Source: Epiperipatus broadwayi (lineage: Eukaryota; Onychophora; Udeonychophora; Euonychophora; Peripatidae). Taken from it: a DNA stretch of 64,000 nt. Positions 11,390 to 23,859 of this stretch are shown piece after piece. The notes under the pieces were generated by a model, which did not search any database, was not told the origin of the DNA, and saw only the letters and a program-made list of their open reading frames with translations. The stretch covers positions 29,095,010 to 29,159,009 of the forward strand of contig JAQFVV010012394.1 of the NCBI GenBank assembly GCA_028023455.1. The letters are read 5' to 3'. The number at the start of each line of letters is the position of its first letter. Position 1 is the stretch's first letter. Both the position numbers and the translations under genes were made by a program.

Positions 11390-12790
11390 ATTTTTTAACT
11401 TGTTAAAAACAACTGCAGCTCACTAGAGTCTGTGTTGTACTTCAACATTCAAATCTACTTTTCTACTTATAAAACTACTGAGATAAACTGGTTATAATTT
11501 TTAAGTTGATAACCACCTAAACTAAAAGTTGCTGAATTTTTTCGTCCATTTCTGGTTGATAAAGAACTTTTGAGTTTTTTAAACATTAATTAATAAGTCC
11601 AAGTTCCAGATTTTGTTTGTCATGGGGGGAAAGAATACACTGAATGTAAAATTTACAAGGAAAATATATATATAGGTAATGATAAATTGTTGAGAAAAAG
11701 ATCACTGTATATTTACGTCTAATCAAGTAAATAGATCATGAGTTAATATTCTTTTATACTGACTTAAAAAAATAGATGACGGTTTCGAAAGTTCATAATC
11801 ATATACTTTTAGTAGTGTTACAACTATCGATGGTTTCAAATATTCACCATTTATTATTGAAACTTTCATAAATTTAACCATATGTAAGCAGAAGACACTC
11901 GAACCATTAAGCTAAAATGTATAGATATTAAGGTATGCAGAGAAAGAGAAAATATATGTAAAATAAATTAAATACTCTGCATAATGTAAATTAATTAAAT
12001 TTGATTAATAATACTTCGGTTTTACTTTGCAACCAATAAATTATTTCAAAATTAAATTTTTATTTATAATGTTTAAGTAAATTAGATTGTTCAAAAATCT
12101 CTACCAATTTACATTTATTCTTTTGTTCCAGCAGTTAATGTTATCTAATTTTCCTGCTCTTTTATAAGATTACTGTCGTAGCAATTTATTTTTAACGTAA
12201 GGAGATCGCTGAAATTCTTATATCCTAATGATGTTAAATCGCTGTTTGTCTCTCGCTCTCTCTGCCTTTCTATTCATTTGCTTTTTCAGATTTCAAAGTA
12301 AATTTTGTATTTACTCAAAGATGCTTAGAAGAAAAGATGAACTTTTCAATGTCTTTTTGAATATCATGTCATTAAAGTTGGCGCTCAAGAATTTGTTAAA
12401 AGAAATCAAATATTAATAATACCTTGCCTCCGTATCTTTTCGTAGCAAAATATATTTTACGAAACAGTGTTAAACGTATATTCCTACCATTAAATGTTAG
12501 TGTCGTTGTTAGAGAATTTTCGATTCGTAAACATCTCTTATTAAATATCAGGACCGTTGCTAGGGATCTGCCTATAAGATGCATCATTTATTCCCCTTAA
12601 CTTAAAGGGTGGAAAATATGTAGTCGAATTAATTGTTAATATTAAAAAATGAGATTATAATTTAAATAATAAACTTGCCAAGAATTCTATGCTTAAATTG
12701 TTGTGTTTATATCTGTATTACTACTAGAATAATATTTCGATCACTCTACGATAACACACAATTAATAAATAAATGTTAAGATATTTATTA
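11390..12790. other. AT-rich DNA without recognisable gene
   Basis: No recognisable coding sequence. The open frames at 12228-12416 and 12396-12587 have no family features. Confidence 0.5.
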
Positions 12791-12805
12791 TAGATGTTTA
12801 CAATC

Positions 12806-13425
12806 ATCACCAACAACAACCATTATCAATCCACTGCAGGATGAAGATCTTTCCAAGTTCAGTTCATCTCCGATCTTTAGCTTCTCTTCTTCACATCACC
12901 TCTGCACACTTTTTTATTTCATCCATCCATCTCACATGTGGTCTCTTTCTGGGTCTTTTACAATCTCTTGAAATCCAGTTTAAAATTTTAATTGTCCATC
13001 TATTATGATCTCTTCCAGCAATATGTCCAGCCCAACTCCACTTCAGTCTTTTAATTTTTTCAATGAGGTCAGTAACACCTGTTTGTTCTCTTACCCATAT
13101 ATTGCGTTTTTAATCTCTTCTTGTTAATCCAAACACGCATCTCTCCATATTTCTTTGAGTGGTCTGAAATCTTTGTATTGCTCTTCTGTTAAGCGTCCAA
13201 TTCTCAGATCCATAAGTAAGAACTGGTAAAACACATTTATTAAAAACCGTTCTTTTCAAACATATAGGCAAATTTCCTTTTCATATCAAATTATTTCAAC
13301 CAAAAGAACTCCAACCAAGTTTAATTCTATGATTAATTTCATCCATTATGTTTCAATCTGTATTAATAATCTGACTAAGATATTTATAGCTGTTAACTTC
13401 TAACTCATCATAATCAATCTTTATT
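12806..13425 (-). mobile_element. RTE LINE, 5'-truncated 3' fragment
   Basis: This matches 7085-7700 of the larger RTE nearly base for base, with scattered substitutions and small indels that destroy the frame. It holds only the C-terminal domain and a degenerate (ATC/AAC)n terminus at its left end. It is cut off near 13425, where the foldback at 13.43-13.64 kb begins. It is a typical 5'-truncated LINE copy. Confidence 0.85.
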
Positions 13426-13429
13426 ATAA

Positions 13430-13640
13430 TGATATATATATAAGACATATTTTGCGGGTTCATCCATGTTTAAAATTTTAAATATTGATACACCGATGTT
13501 TTGACTTGGTCACACAAGATTTTGACTTGGTCTTACAAGTCATCCAGAGGATGACTTGTGTGACCAAGTTGAAATGTCGGTATATCAATATTTAAATTTT
13601 TTAACACGGATGTTATGTCTTTTATATATATGCAATCCGT
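13430..13640. repeat. Foldback with Penelope-type tail motif, in (TA)n
   Basis: Imperfect inverted arms (about 13437-13520 and 13548-13626) carry at the centre a GATGACTTG...CCAAGT hairpin followed by TGAAATGTCGG. This resembles the tail of the Penelope-like ends at 4.26 kb. (TA)n lies on both sides (13431-13441, 13623-13632). No coding sequence is present. I infer a snap-back copy of a Penelope-like terminus or a related non-autonomous element. Confidence 0.5.
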
Positions 13641-13989
13641 GAAAATCTTTTTATCAACATATATATAAATTATTAATCAATGTCTGTATTCCAATTATAA
13701 TAAAATATATATAATTATTCAAAACAATAAAATAATTAATATAGCAAACAATATTTTAAAAACAAATATATACTATAGTTTAATAGAAGTACTTTCAATT
13801 ATTTAAGTAGTCGTTATCAACTAGATTCAGATTCTATTACAAAAAACCATTACAAATTATAGTATAAATTTGTTTTTAAAATATTTACTGTATTAATTAT
13901 TGTGTTATTTTGAATATATATATATAATAATTTAAATGCAGAGCATAATCCCCTTAATGTTGGCAAGTTGAAGAATGTTTATTTGTTAA

Positions 13990-14352
13990 CAGCAAAATCA
14001 ATTCTTGGGAAGGATGAGATTTTTTTTTGAACCCTAGGACTTTTAACTCACAGATGACCTGTCTTATATGCAGATGTATTTTACACAATAGTGAACAAGA
14101 GAACTTATTGTCACCTGACATCTGACAGTTGTCTGATATTATCTGACTACCATCTCAAATGGACTTCTAGGATATAGCCAGATCCACTTCCTTGCTTTGA
14201 ACAAATCAGATTCCTTAATCTAGCTCAACAGTTATACCATTGGCTATTTATTTATTTTCAATAGTCAGCTGTATTGCATGTTCAGTCTGTTCATGGTAAC
14301 ATTGTTTGGACAAGTCCACTATTTATTGGTTGGACAAGTCCACTATTTATTG
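13990..14352 (+). repeat. Dispersed repeat pair, copy 1
   Basis: Shares scattered long matches with 17600-17945, including ATATAGCCAGAT and TTGGACAAGTCC, over ~360 bp. Near its end a ~24-bp segment containing TTGGACAAGTCCAC is tandemly duplicated (about 14308-14352). Function and family are unknown. The two copies have diverged considerably. Confidence 0.55.
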
Positions 14353-15127
14353 GTAAGCTTAAGATAAATAACATCCTTTGCCCTGGAAAAAGTTTGTCTT
14401 GGATTACATAGTACATAATTTGGTGAATGTCTAAGCTATCTTCATGCTTCATTTGTAAGTCTGGTTTTATCATAACCATCAGATCTAGTTTCTGCATCTG
14501 GTCTGGTTTCTTTATTGGAGTAACTATTCATTACAGCATGGTGTTCTATAATCTGACTTTAACTAATCTCTGTGCCTTTGTTGTTGTTGCCCATCTAAGG
14601 TTTGAATAATCAATGCATACAAGATTTTTGTATCTATAATTGTTGCTGAAAACCTTTGAACCTGTGGCATAATACTTGAGTATCTAACTGCATTTTAGAA
14701 ATTTCATTTTTGTTTTATTTGACCAAACTGATTAAACCTGTGGACTGCAGGTTTGACCCAAGACTCTATTAAATGACAGTTCTATTGGTGTTGCTTATAA
14801 CTGTAGATGTAATATGTGATGCCAAGAGCATTCTAGCTAGGCCAGTGCTCCAAGAACCCACTGTAGTTTTTTAAGATTTTTTTTTTGTATTTTACATCAA
14901 TCTCTTAACCATTGCTTCCAGGATGAGATTGTAAAACTCTGCAAGACCCCTTATTACTTTTAATATTTTATTTAAATGGTGGACAGGTTATCCTAGATAA
15001 AGACCCTATTTATTATCAAATATATCTGAATAGCCCCTTTTTGATTTTGTTATATAGTGAGCTTTCACTTTTATTATTGTGTGGTATATACTCTTATTCA
15101 TCTCCTTTACTTCTCTTTGCATTTCTT

Positions 15128-15375
15128 CATATATTCATATATATTACTTATAATAACTTCTTTCATATACACTTTAATGCAAAAAAAAAATAATAAACTT
15201 TATTTTCCTGACAGTTTCAGTCTTCATCAGAGCTTTCTCAAAAAGGCAGAGGAAGTTTGAGAAAGCTCTGATGAAGACTGCTGGACAGTCAAAACTGTAG
15301 GGAAAATAAAGAAGTTTATTAAAATTTTTTTTTGCATTAAAGTGTATATGAAAGAAGTTATTATAAGCAATATAT
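15128..15375. repeat. Foldback with hammerhead-like centre
   Basis: Inverted arms (about 15128-15240 and 15255-15375) include ACTTCTTTCATATACACTTTA and its complement. The inner part of each arm carries CTGATGAAGACTG (plus strand at 15268-15280). In the right arm, CAGTC then AAAACTGTA follows, as expected if CGAAAC had decayed to CAAAAC by CpG loss. This looks like another member of the Penelope-tail or hammerhead-like class, present as a head-to-head pair with no coding part. Confidence 0.55.
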
Positions 15376-15534
15376 TATTGTGTGGTCTAAGTGATTGAAC
15401 CAGTCAACACAATAGAAGATAAATAAATAGTTTTATTAGAAGTTAAACTTTTACTTTTTGCTTTACTCAAGAATGGAATTTGGTTATCTTAGTAATTGCT
15501 AATCATTTGGCTGCCTGGTGGAAGATGATGATGA

Positions 15535-16330
15535 TTATTTTTATTAAAAAAAGCCCAAGTATTTTTGATACAATAGATACTCAGATCCAAAACCCAGCTC
15601 CATTGTTTTTGGTTTGTCATTAATTTTAATTCAGGTTTTGAGGGCTAAATCAGTGCCTCATATTATTTATACAGGTATTGGTTCTGTAAATTTCACTTTA
15701 CCTTTCAGGTTTTTTAGAATGGACTCTTTTTATTCTTTCTGACAGGCTTGCTGTTTTTTTCTTTTTGAAGCGTGTAGTTTTGATATGTCTAAAACAATTA
15801 TCTATGCAAACATTTGGTGCTCACATCGTTTGTTGCATCTATAACAAACTTTTGCAATTATGATATGCTGTATTGAGTCTGGAAATTATTAATATTTTAA
15901 CTGAAGACACCTACTTTTTATTTGGTCAGGTGGGTATTCATGTCATTGAGATTTCATGTCATTGAGATTTAATTGCTTAGTTTAATACTGAGATCAGAAT
16001 TTTTCAAAGAAGCCATCTGACTCATTATAAACTCAGTTATGCTTGCAGCAGAATCAAAACTGGTGTTTGGATATATTATAAGCTTGACTCTAAGATTATA
16101 ATCTTTCTTTATAGAAATGAAATGATCTCCCAGTACTTCATTTAGGAAATCGGTGAAATCTCAGCTCTGCGTTAATTTTCTCAGCTCTTTGACAAAATCA
16201 CCAGCTTTTTCTGACAACTCCTGAACATGGAAGATGGTGTGGCACTTCTATAACATAGGGGGTTTGGATGGAGCCATTATGTGAAATACTTATAAAGATC
16301 TATCTTAAAAGGTTGCATAGGGGCTGACTG
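15535..16330 (-). pseudogene. Ty3/gypsy gag-protease fossil
   Basis: Minus-strand translation, with several stops and frameshifts, gives three gypsy landmarks in the right order. The first is a capsid-like segment, GDFVKELRKLTQS then DFLNEVLGDHFI (about 16130-16220). The second is a zinc-knuckle remnant with CYRC (about 15840-15860). The third is a protease start, INDKPKTMELGFGSEY (about 15560-15620), where the catalytic D-T-G has become G-F-G. It is a K02A2.6-type retrotransposon remnant with no LTRs recognised. Order and spacing make chance similarity unlikely, but this rests on reading by eye. Confidence 0.55.
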
Positions 16331-16737
16331 AGATTGTAATATTTCACAAGTCTTTTAACTTTATGATTTGGTTTGTCATAAAGAAGGATAGAATTCAATC
16401 TACCATATGTTTACCATTTCCAGAAAACCAATTTGAGCCATTTTGATTTTTCCAGAGAGGGAAAAATATCCTTTAACTTTTCTTCACCAGAAAATGAAGC
16501 AACCATTAAGGTTTGGTTGTTCAATTCTTTTTTTATTGACTTGCGCTAATAATTTTTACTACTGTTAGTTTTTTTTTTTTTTAAAAGAATGATGTTCAAA
16601 GATATAATAAACCTATAAGGGTAGACTGTAACAATTCTACTGAGTTCATGTCTGCATTACCATCGGAATACTGTTTTAGTCATTGGATAACTGCACATAA
16701 TCAAATAAATAAATGTTAAGATATTTATTGTAGATAT

Positions 16738-17250
16738 TACAATAATAAGATATTGAAATTAAACTGAGAGAGTGTAAACTTCTCAAGCGCTTATGACTAT
16801 CATCAGCCAATCAGCCAATCTGTCTCAGTGCTTGATCTGATTGGCTGGTGATAGTCATAAGCGCTTGAGAAGTTTGCACTCTCTCAGTTTAATTTCAATA
16901 CCGTCTGCGCTTTATAAAATAAATATTATTTACATACGTTGCTGCAAGTTATAACATCGAAAAACTACTGTGTAGTAAATCGAAAGATTTCACACTGTAT
17001 GTTTGTAATTTGAACTCAGTGTGTTGAGTGTGAAGATATTTAAGATTCACACTTTCAGATCTAAGTACTTTAGACTAGCTTGGATATATAGAAAGACACG
17101 TAAAGAAGAAGGTGAAACCACCCTTTTCTTGTTAAATTCTCTGTCTCAGTGCTTTATCTGATTGGCTGGTGATAGTCACAAGCATTTGAGAAGTTTGCAC
17201 TCTCTCAGTTTAATTTCAATACCATCTGCACTTTATAAAATAAATAATAA
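16738..17250. repeat. Foldback plus downstream direct copy of one arm
   Basis: Arms at about 16750-16828 and 16829-16912 are inverted copies; the right arm contains CTTGAGAAGTTTGCACTCTC. A third copy of the right arm, in direct orientation, lies at about 17143-17250, followed by the same CTTTATAAAATAAAT. The set is two direct copies plus one inverted copy, the same topology as the hammerhead arrays at 33 kb. No confident ribozyme fold was found in it. Confidence 0.65.
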
Positions 17251-17599
17251 GATATATAATATACAAATAAGCAAGTAAATAATAATCATGGTAAGGCAAA
17301 ATGTGCATAAAATAAATTTATTAATCTGCTAAGCCAGACTTTCAATACAGAATATCATTGTCAAAGTACGGCTGAGAGGGAATTAGTAAAAATGTATCAG
17401 CATTACCATCTGCAGACAGAAATAATTTAACTGGGCCTTAATTTTTATGAATTTGCATGTTTTCAAGAATTAATGAAGCTCGGGCTATGTTGTCAAATTA
17501 AACGACTAGTGTTTGTTGAGGGGAGCATGGTGAATTGTGAATAATTATTTAATGCTAAAACAAAAGCTTGTGAAGAAAATCTGAGACTCCCATTTTGAA

Positions 17600-17945
17600 C
17601 TCTGCCCTGTCCAGCTCATAAATGGCTTGCCTCTTGTGAATATATGATAATGTAAGTAACTAGAAACTTCCTGATCCAAGCTTTAACACATCTCATTGAT
17701 TCTACCAAGTAATGACGTTGATCTTACTGTCATTTGAGAGTTGTCTGGCTACCTTCTCACATAGACTTCCAATATATAGCCAGATTCTCTTATTAAAACT
17801 GTTGGATTCACTGATCTAGCTCTCCAATTGACCTGTCTATGCCACTGGATATTCATTGGTATTTCATCAATTAAGTGTATTGTACATTCAATCTGATATT
17901 GATAATGTTGTACTTTGGACAAGTCCATTATTTATGGGTAAACTT
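17600..17945 (+). repeat. Dispersed repeat pair, copy 2
   Basis: Diverged copy of 13990-14352, with matching segments ATATAGCCAGAT and TTTGGACAAGTCCA near the end. The 24-bp duplication seen in copy 1 is absent. No coding capacity was recognised. Confidence 0.5.
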
Positions 17946-17949
17946 AGGA

Positions 17950-19900
17950 TGAGTTCAAAACAAAATTTTCTTCAAAATTGTTATTAACCTGAGTTTAATT
18001 CTTCTGAAAACACTTGTCATTTTTAGAATATGTCTGTACAAAGTTTTGCATTCTGAAGATACAATCTTAGTTATCAATAAAATACTTTGCTTAATGGGAC
18101 ATAATTTGTTAATTGAAATTGTAACACCAAGTCCAATAAATAATCAAAATATGGAAGAAAATAATTTTAAATATTAAATTGTAAATGAAATGAAAAAATT
18201 ACTTTTTAACCAATCAGAAAGAATATGAAGCTATTTTGAAAAATATTAAAATAAAAGCCAAATTTGAATAATACAATGTATATTTACAGAGCAAAGATGT
18301 TGGCAGAACCCTAGAAAAATTGTATCATCAAAAGGTACCAGATAACACTGCACAACAACAAGAACAAAAGCATTTTTCATAAATGAAAAAATTCTTATAA
18401 CATGTTTTGGGTTGAATATATATTTATATGATTATTAAATAAATAACATCAAGAAAGATTATATAAGCAGTAGATACTATATTATCTAATACAAAAAACT
18501 TTATTTAACAATGTTGATTTCTTTCTTCAGTGTAACATAGTATTTGACATGTTTAACCTTTATCTTTCTTTTTGCATTGCCAAATCCATGTGATATTAAT
18601 ATCATTTATATTCTGCATTACTTTTTACACACGAAAAGATATAATATTATAGGTTAAAGAAAATTATACATATTAAATGTTAATATAATGAATAATAATA
18701 ATGTAAAATATAAAAATATGAATATATAATGGTAGAGTTAAATATTAAAAAAATTAATAAGAATAAAATAAAAAAAAAAATAAAAAAAATGATTATAGGA
18801 CATATTGATTGATAAATATAGAATATAAAAAAGATTTTAATGTATAATATATAAAAAAGTAATAATTATATATAGATAAGTATATAAAGATATATGTGGC
18901 TATATAAATAATGATTATAAGGTATATTTATATATAAGATGTAAAATTATATTTTCATGTATATTTGTGTTCATGTATTTGCATGGTGTTTATTATAGGC
19001 AACTAGGTAAATTTGATTTAAAACTATTTTGTAAAATTTGAAAAATACAATGGTAAGATTGTAAAACCAATCAGTATAATTCTTCAGCTGGTTAGATGTG
19101 ATAATATTGAGGTCAGTATTGAAAATCACACTCCTGTTGGAAAGGTCATGTAAAATGAATGAACAGTGGAAGATTTCCTAAAAGTGTAGATGGGTATATA
19201 AGAATTATCTTGAAGACATTCTAAAAAAATGCAATGACATTTTTTTCTATTGGGATCTTTGTTTTCGTTTGAAAAATATGGCAGAAAATAGAATACAATG
19301 GAAAGCAACAATTAGACATTGTGTTGAAGTATTTCAGAAAAAAAACGTTTTCTGCTGAAGAAATTTAAAGACAGCATCATAAAATGTCATGTAAACTGAA
19401 AAATGGACCAGTATATTCTGCATGTGGACATATTTGTGATTCATAGACTGGTTTGTAAAGTTATTACAGCAAAACTCATTTTAGAGCATTTTTTCTCCTT
19501 TTTTTCTCTTGGAGTCAGCATAGCCACATTCATTAACGAGTGTCTGTTTTTATTACTATTAAAGAATTTATAAAATCCTACATTGTATGTCTCATAATAA
19601 TGTAAAATTCTTTAAAATTTTAGGATATGAGAATAAATTGTGTATAAAAATAGGTAAGCAAGACAAACTATTGCCTAGTATGATCACAATACTCTGTACA
19701 TCTACTTTTTCATAAAATGAAAATTTTAGAGGACATAGACCTGAATTTATCTGTAAATATTATGTTTTATTTAAGCAAAGTAACTAATCATGTTACTGTG
19801 TTTGATATATAATCATATTGTCAATATTGTCCTTCATTTTTTACTTTTATAAATTCCATTCTATTTTTGCTCATAATATTTATACCTACCTATATAGTAA
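17950..19900. other. Very AT-rich DNA without recognisable gene
   Basis: Contains extremely AT-rich stretches (about 18700-18900). I find no protein similarity. The frame at 19126-19311 has no recognisable features. Confidence 0.5.
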
Positions 19901-19904
19901 ACAT

Positions 19905-19995
19905 TAGAAGCCATTCAAGAATGTAGACAATTCCAATATAGATAACAACCAACAATTTCAAAATGTTGACAAGGCAACCTCCTTTTAACAATAAA
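19905..19995 (-). repeat. Dispersed repeat D
   Basis: Contains CAACAATTTCAAAATGTTG followed by ACAAGGCAACCTCC. Related sequence occurs at 32430-32530 (opposite strand), 42425-42515 and 49915-50030. This copy stands alone; the other three sit beside (TA)n and a family-C repeat. Identity unknown. Confidence 0.55.
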
Positions 19996-20100
19996 GGTGA
20001 ACTCCCACTTTTATTTATTTTCCAATATATTTAAATAGACACTAACTTGATCACAGAGATTAAAATTATTGGTACAAAGAAGTTTAAATAAACCTCCTTA

Positions 20101-20203
20101 TGTCAAGCATTGGTGGTTGAGAGGACAGTGACAGCTGCTTTACAAGCAGCTGTCCCAGGTTAGTGGGTTTGCTTCCCAGATAATGCTATGACACATGAGA
20201 AAA
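20101..20203 (+). mobile_element. tRNA-derived SINE, copy 2
   Basis: tRNA-like body starting at TGTCAAGCATTGGTGG, with anticodon arm AGCTGC/GCAGCT around TTTACAA. A B-box-like GGGTTTGCTTCCC and the CTATGACACATGAG end lead into a short A tail. AATAAACCTC occurs immediately on both sides and is a likely target-site duplication. Same family as the copies at 3.8, 43.8 and 44.8 kb. Confidence 0.85.
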
Positions 20204-20349
20204 AAAATAAACCTCATTAAATAGGTAAATATAATCTGTTCTGAATGTGGACTAATAAATATTCAGTTATAACATTACAAATTGCAATTATACTTTTGAA
20301 ATTGCACCCAAAGTTTTACTTAAATAATAAGTGTTATAATGCTCAAGTA

Positions 20350-20820
20350 CATATCTTCTTTTTTGAATTGAATCGTAATCTTTTCTTGTAATTTACCAGT
20401 TGTAGACAGCTAAATAAAAGGTCATCTTCAAATAACAGTATAGGTTTAATGTTATAGAATTCTTAGCACTCTACATCTTTGATCATTGACAGTTGCCTTG
20501 GCTTATGACATTGCACTTTCATGGGATTGAGGGACATAATTTAATTGTATCTCTCTTGATGGTAAACATAATATTCATCCAGTCTTCAAAAACACATTGG
20601 ATATTTCAGCTAAGAACTGACAATTAAATGAAAGAAAAAAAGACTAAACTCTTAAAATCAGAGGTAAAAGAAAGTAAATTTATCTTGTTGGCTGATGGTG
20701 ACTAGCCATCCATGTTTATTTTCATATAAATAATCATCTAATTATAATAAATGCAATGAAAAGAATAAAATGGACCATAGAAATTTGCCATTTAATTTTT
20801 AAAACAAAAGTTTTTGCTTG
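20350..20820 (-). mobile_element. RTE LINE, 5'-end fragment
   Basis: Diverged copy of 9890-10335 of the large RTE (start of the endonuclease ORF plus 5' leader). Recognisable segments include TAAATAAAAGGTCATC, ATTCTTAGCACTCTACA and AGAAATTTGCC. It is useful because it fixes the length of the RTE leader. It has no coding potential. Confidence 0.7.
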
Positions 20821-21394
20821 GAGATAGCCCTGTTTGATATTCATTTTCATTCACTCTTCTGCAGTTATTTACAGTGATATTTGGTATTTTTTTAAATAGC
20901 AAAATATCTTACTAATGAATAATAATTATAAAATCTGAAAAGATCAGTATTTTCCAATAATTGGTAACTTCAAAATAATTTAGTTCCACCTTCGGGTATT
21001 TGATGGTCTGAGTTTTTTTATTCCACAATTTCAAGATCATTTGCTATATTACTTAAAGAAGATTTTTGGAATAGTAAAAAAAATGGATTTTTTTGTATAC
21101 TTTGTTAAGGCTTTATAATTATTTTTACCAAATAATTACATAATTCTTATTTAAAAACAAAAGTATATATGATTACACTTTTATTTTATACATATATGTT
21201 TCATTTTTAAAAACAGAAATTAAAAAATTGAATCATAATTATGTGTTGTGAAACCAAGCACTAACACTTTTATCAACATCATAGCAGGATTTTTTTGAAG
21301 TATTTTAAAAATTATAATTGCAATTTAAAATTTTAAAACAGAATTATATAAAAATAAAACAAACTAACTCCTTCTTTTTAAAACTTGATTTTTT

Positions 21395-21715
21395 ATGACT
21401 ATAATCATGAAAAAGAAATCCAATGTTTCGACTATTTTTTATAGTCTTTTTCAAGGCACACTAAAATAAAAAATATATACAATAAATATCCCATATTCCA
21501 AAAAAAAAAATTAAATTAATTAAAAATTACAAAATATATTCATAACCAAAATTTTCTTTTTTTTATCTTATCTCACTCCCCTTTCCTATTACAATCACAA
21601 CTTAAACACAACTAATTTCTTTTTAAAAGTCTATTAAAAACTTTTAATTAAAAACCTATTATTTTCTTTTATCTTTTTCTATTAACATCCTATTTAATTA
21701 TCTAGATTTATGAGA
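21395..21715 (-). mobile_element. Penelope-like 3' end fragment
   Basis: On the minus strand, a peptide end NRMLIEKDKRK with a stop (near 21660-21690) matches the C-terminus of the frames at 3.7 and 4.0 kb. It is followed downstream by the tail motif AGACTATAAAAAATAGTCGA then AACATTGG (21420-21458), which corresponds to the hammerhead-like motif at 4.26 kb. There is no matching inverted arm here. It is a single 5'-truncated copy. Confidence 0.55.
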
Positions 21716-22217
21716 GGTTTATACTTTGTTCTGTTTTAAAAATAAATTTTAATTAACAAAAATGTAATTAATTATCTGGAGTCACTGATTTGGTTGTCCA
21801 CACCATCCAATGAAAGAAACTCCATTTTTCTCATATATTCACTTTATAATTTTTTTTAGTATTTGCAAAGTTTGAATCTGACTTTGTAGGATGACTTTTG
21901 TTTATAAACTTATATTTTTAACAAATCCAATCCAATTTATTGAACTCAAATAGAGAATAAAGATTTAATACTAAAATCAAAGATTAAATAATTACAAAAA
22001 TTGTCACTAGGAATAACAATGGAAATGTCAACCTGATGAAGGGTTAAGGCTTATGAAAAGAAATCAAGAGTTTCCTTTTAGTTAAAATCTAAAGTCATTT
22101 CTGCAACAATATATACAAATGTTTTGATAATCTATTGCTAAATATGATCTGTTATGTGCTTACAGACAATTGTTAATAATTTTATATAGTTAATAAATAA
22201 TGTTTTATTTAAATACA

Positions 22218-22350
22218 ATTGTATTATATATACTCTTAATCTAGATGTAATTAGAGGCGATTTAAACCCAGACTAAAAAGAGTTTGGAAGTCTGGTTTTA
22301 AATCTCCTCTAATTACATCTAGTTTAAAAGTATATAAAATATACTTGTAT
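22218..22350. repeat. Foldback element
   Basis: Imperfect inverted arms of ~55 bp contain AATCTAGATGTAATTAGAGG and its complement, around a short centre with CCAGACTAAAAAGAGTTTGG. Non-coding and MITE-like. Confidence 0.65.
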
Positions 22351-22369
22351 TTAAATATTACATATTCAG

Positions 22370-22775
22370 TTTGTATTCTGCCCATCCCTTTTCTGTGTAT
22401 TTAAATGGACTTAATGTCCTGATAAGATGTGTCAGAATGATTTATGGACAACGTGGGTATAACAACAAAATTGGCAAACAAGGCACTTTGAACATGCCAT
22501 CATCAGATTTTCAATGATATGGACAGCTGAAGAGTTGGAGAGTGGAGAGAATTGAAGCCTGTCCATCAAAGTTTGAAGAATTGTTATCTTAATATAAACC
22601 GAGTACTGATTATATATATATGTGGGAGATGATGATCTGGATCAACTGATGGGTAATGGTTCAGCACAAAATACATATATTGGAGATCATTTATTTTTTC
22701 ACCTGTATATGGTCATGTGTATCAGTCGTATACGATGTAGTTGATGACAAAAGGCTGCTGGGTTCAATTTTTCTC
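22370..22775 (+). mobile_element. Hammerhead-bearing repeat, family C, copy 1 (degenerate)
   Basis: Family-C consensus segments appear in order: GTATTCTGCCCATCCC, CATCATCAGATTTTCAATG, GAGTACTGATTATATATA, then the ribozyme site at about 22645-22685. There the core reads CTGATGG and the second strand AAAA, so the ribozyme is dead. The A-box/B-box-like tRNA section downstream is also eroded. Confidence 0.65.
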
Positions 22776-22779
22776 TAAT

Positions 22780-23850
22780 TAAATAATGTTTTATAAAAAT
22801 ATTTTTTATTTAAAAAATATCATATTAAAACACTAATAAATTTGTAAGTATATTTTATTTATCTTATAGATTCTCTCTCTTTTATTTTAACCTTCAGTTT
22901 CTGCCTTTTTATTTTTACTATTTATATGGTAACGTGGGTAAATCTTCCTTCGAGCTGTGAAAGAGGATTTTCTTGTTAGAATTTTAAGTTATTTGTAAAT
23001 CGGCATTAAAGTGATTTAAACAACGTATTTTTAAAACTATTATAAGATTTAATAACGCAGGCAAAATATTACTTTTAGTATTGCACCGATATAATACTTG
23101 ATAGATAAAATAAATAATAATGAAAAGAACGTGATTCTTTAGAAAATTAAAATACAAACTACGACTTATATACATGATAAATTTACCATCTGGGTATATA
23201 AAAAGATTCACTTAGAATAATTTATTTTAACAAGATTTTAAATAGCTTTATTAAAACATATCTTTAGAGAAAGTAAAAAAAAACATCAGCTAAAACGTGC
23301 TTTATAAAATGACTTTCAAACACGCACATATATCTATATGGCCATAAAATATAGTATTGCGTAATTTTAATATTCAGTAATTGCATCTAACTTCTTATTT
23401 AAATTAATGTAAAGAAGATAGTATATGAAATATTTAGGTTGGTTGAATAGTCACGTGATAATTTATTTCGTACATTTTCTGCTCTCTTTCGTAGATTTGC
23501 TGTTAGATAATAATTCAAATTATTAAAATATATAAAATTCTAAATAGTTACTGATTTATGTAGTTAAATAAGGTTGATGATTTGTGTCAAAATCTTGAAA
23601 TGTTTGAAATTTCAAATTCTTAGTTTGGTTTGCATAATAGCAAATTTTGTTTTAACAGAATCTTTTAGTAACACTTTTATTTAACGTAGAAATTCTGTTT
23701 ACTTTCAAAGGTAACCTTTATTAATAAAAGATTACAAAAATTTTCGGCTACACTTACCCATTGAGGATTACACAGTGTTCAATGTAACAAGGTAAAATGT
23801 ACATATGTTCAAAAACAATTACATCCATAAAAATTGTTGTAATGTGATTA
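22780..23850. other. AT-rich DNA without recognisable gene
   Basis: No recognised coding sequence. The 75-codon minus-strand frame at 22984-23211 is AT-driven and has no family features. Confidence 0.5.
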
Positions 23851-23859
23851 ATGTGTATC

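Noticed and set aside
16800-16880. Possible hammerhead in the 16.8-kb foldback
   Set aside because: CTGATGA occurs on the minus strand, but the spacing to helix II and the second core strand (GAAG instead of GAAA) does not fit.
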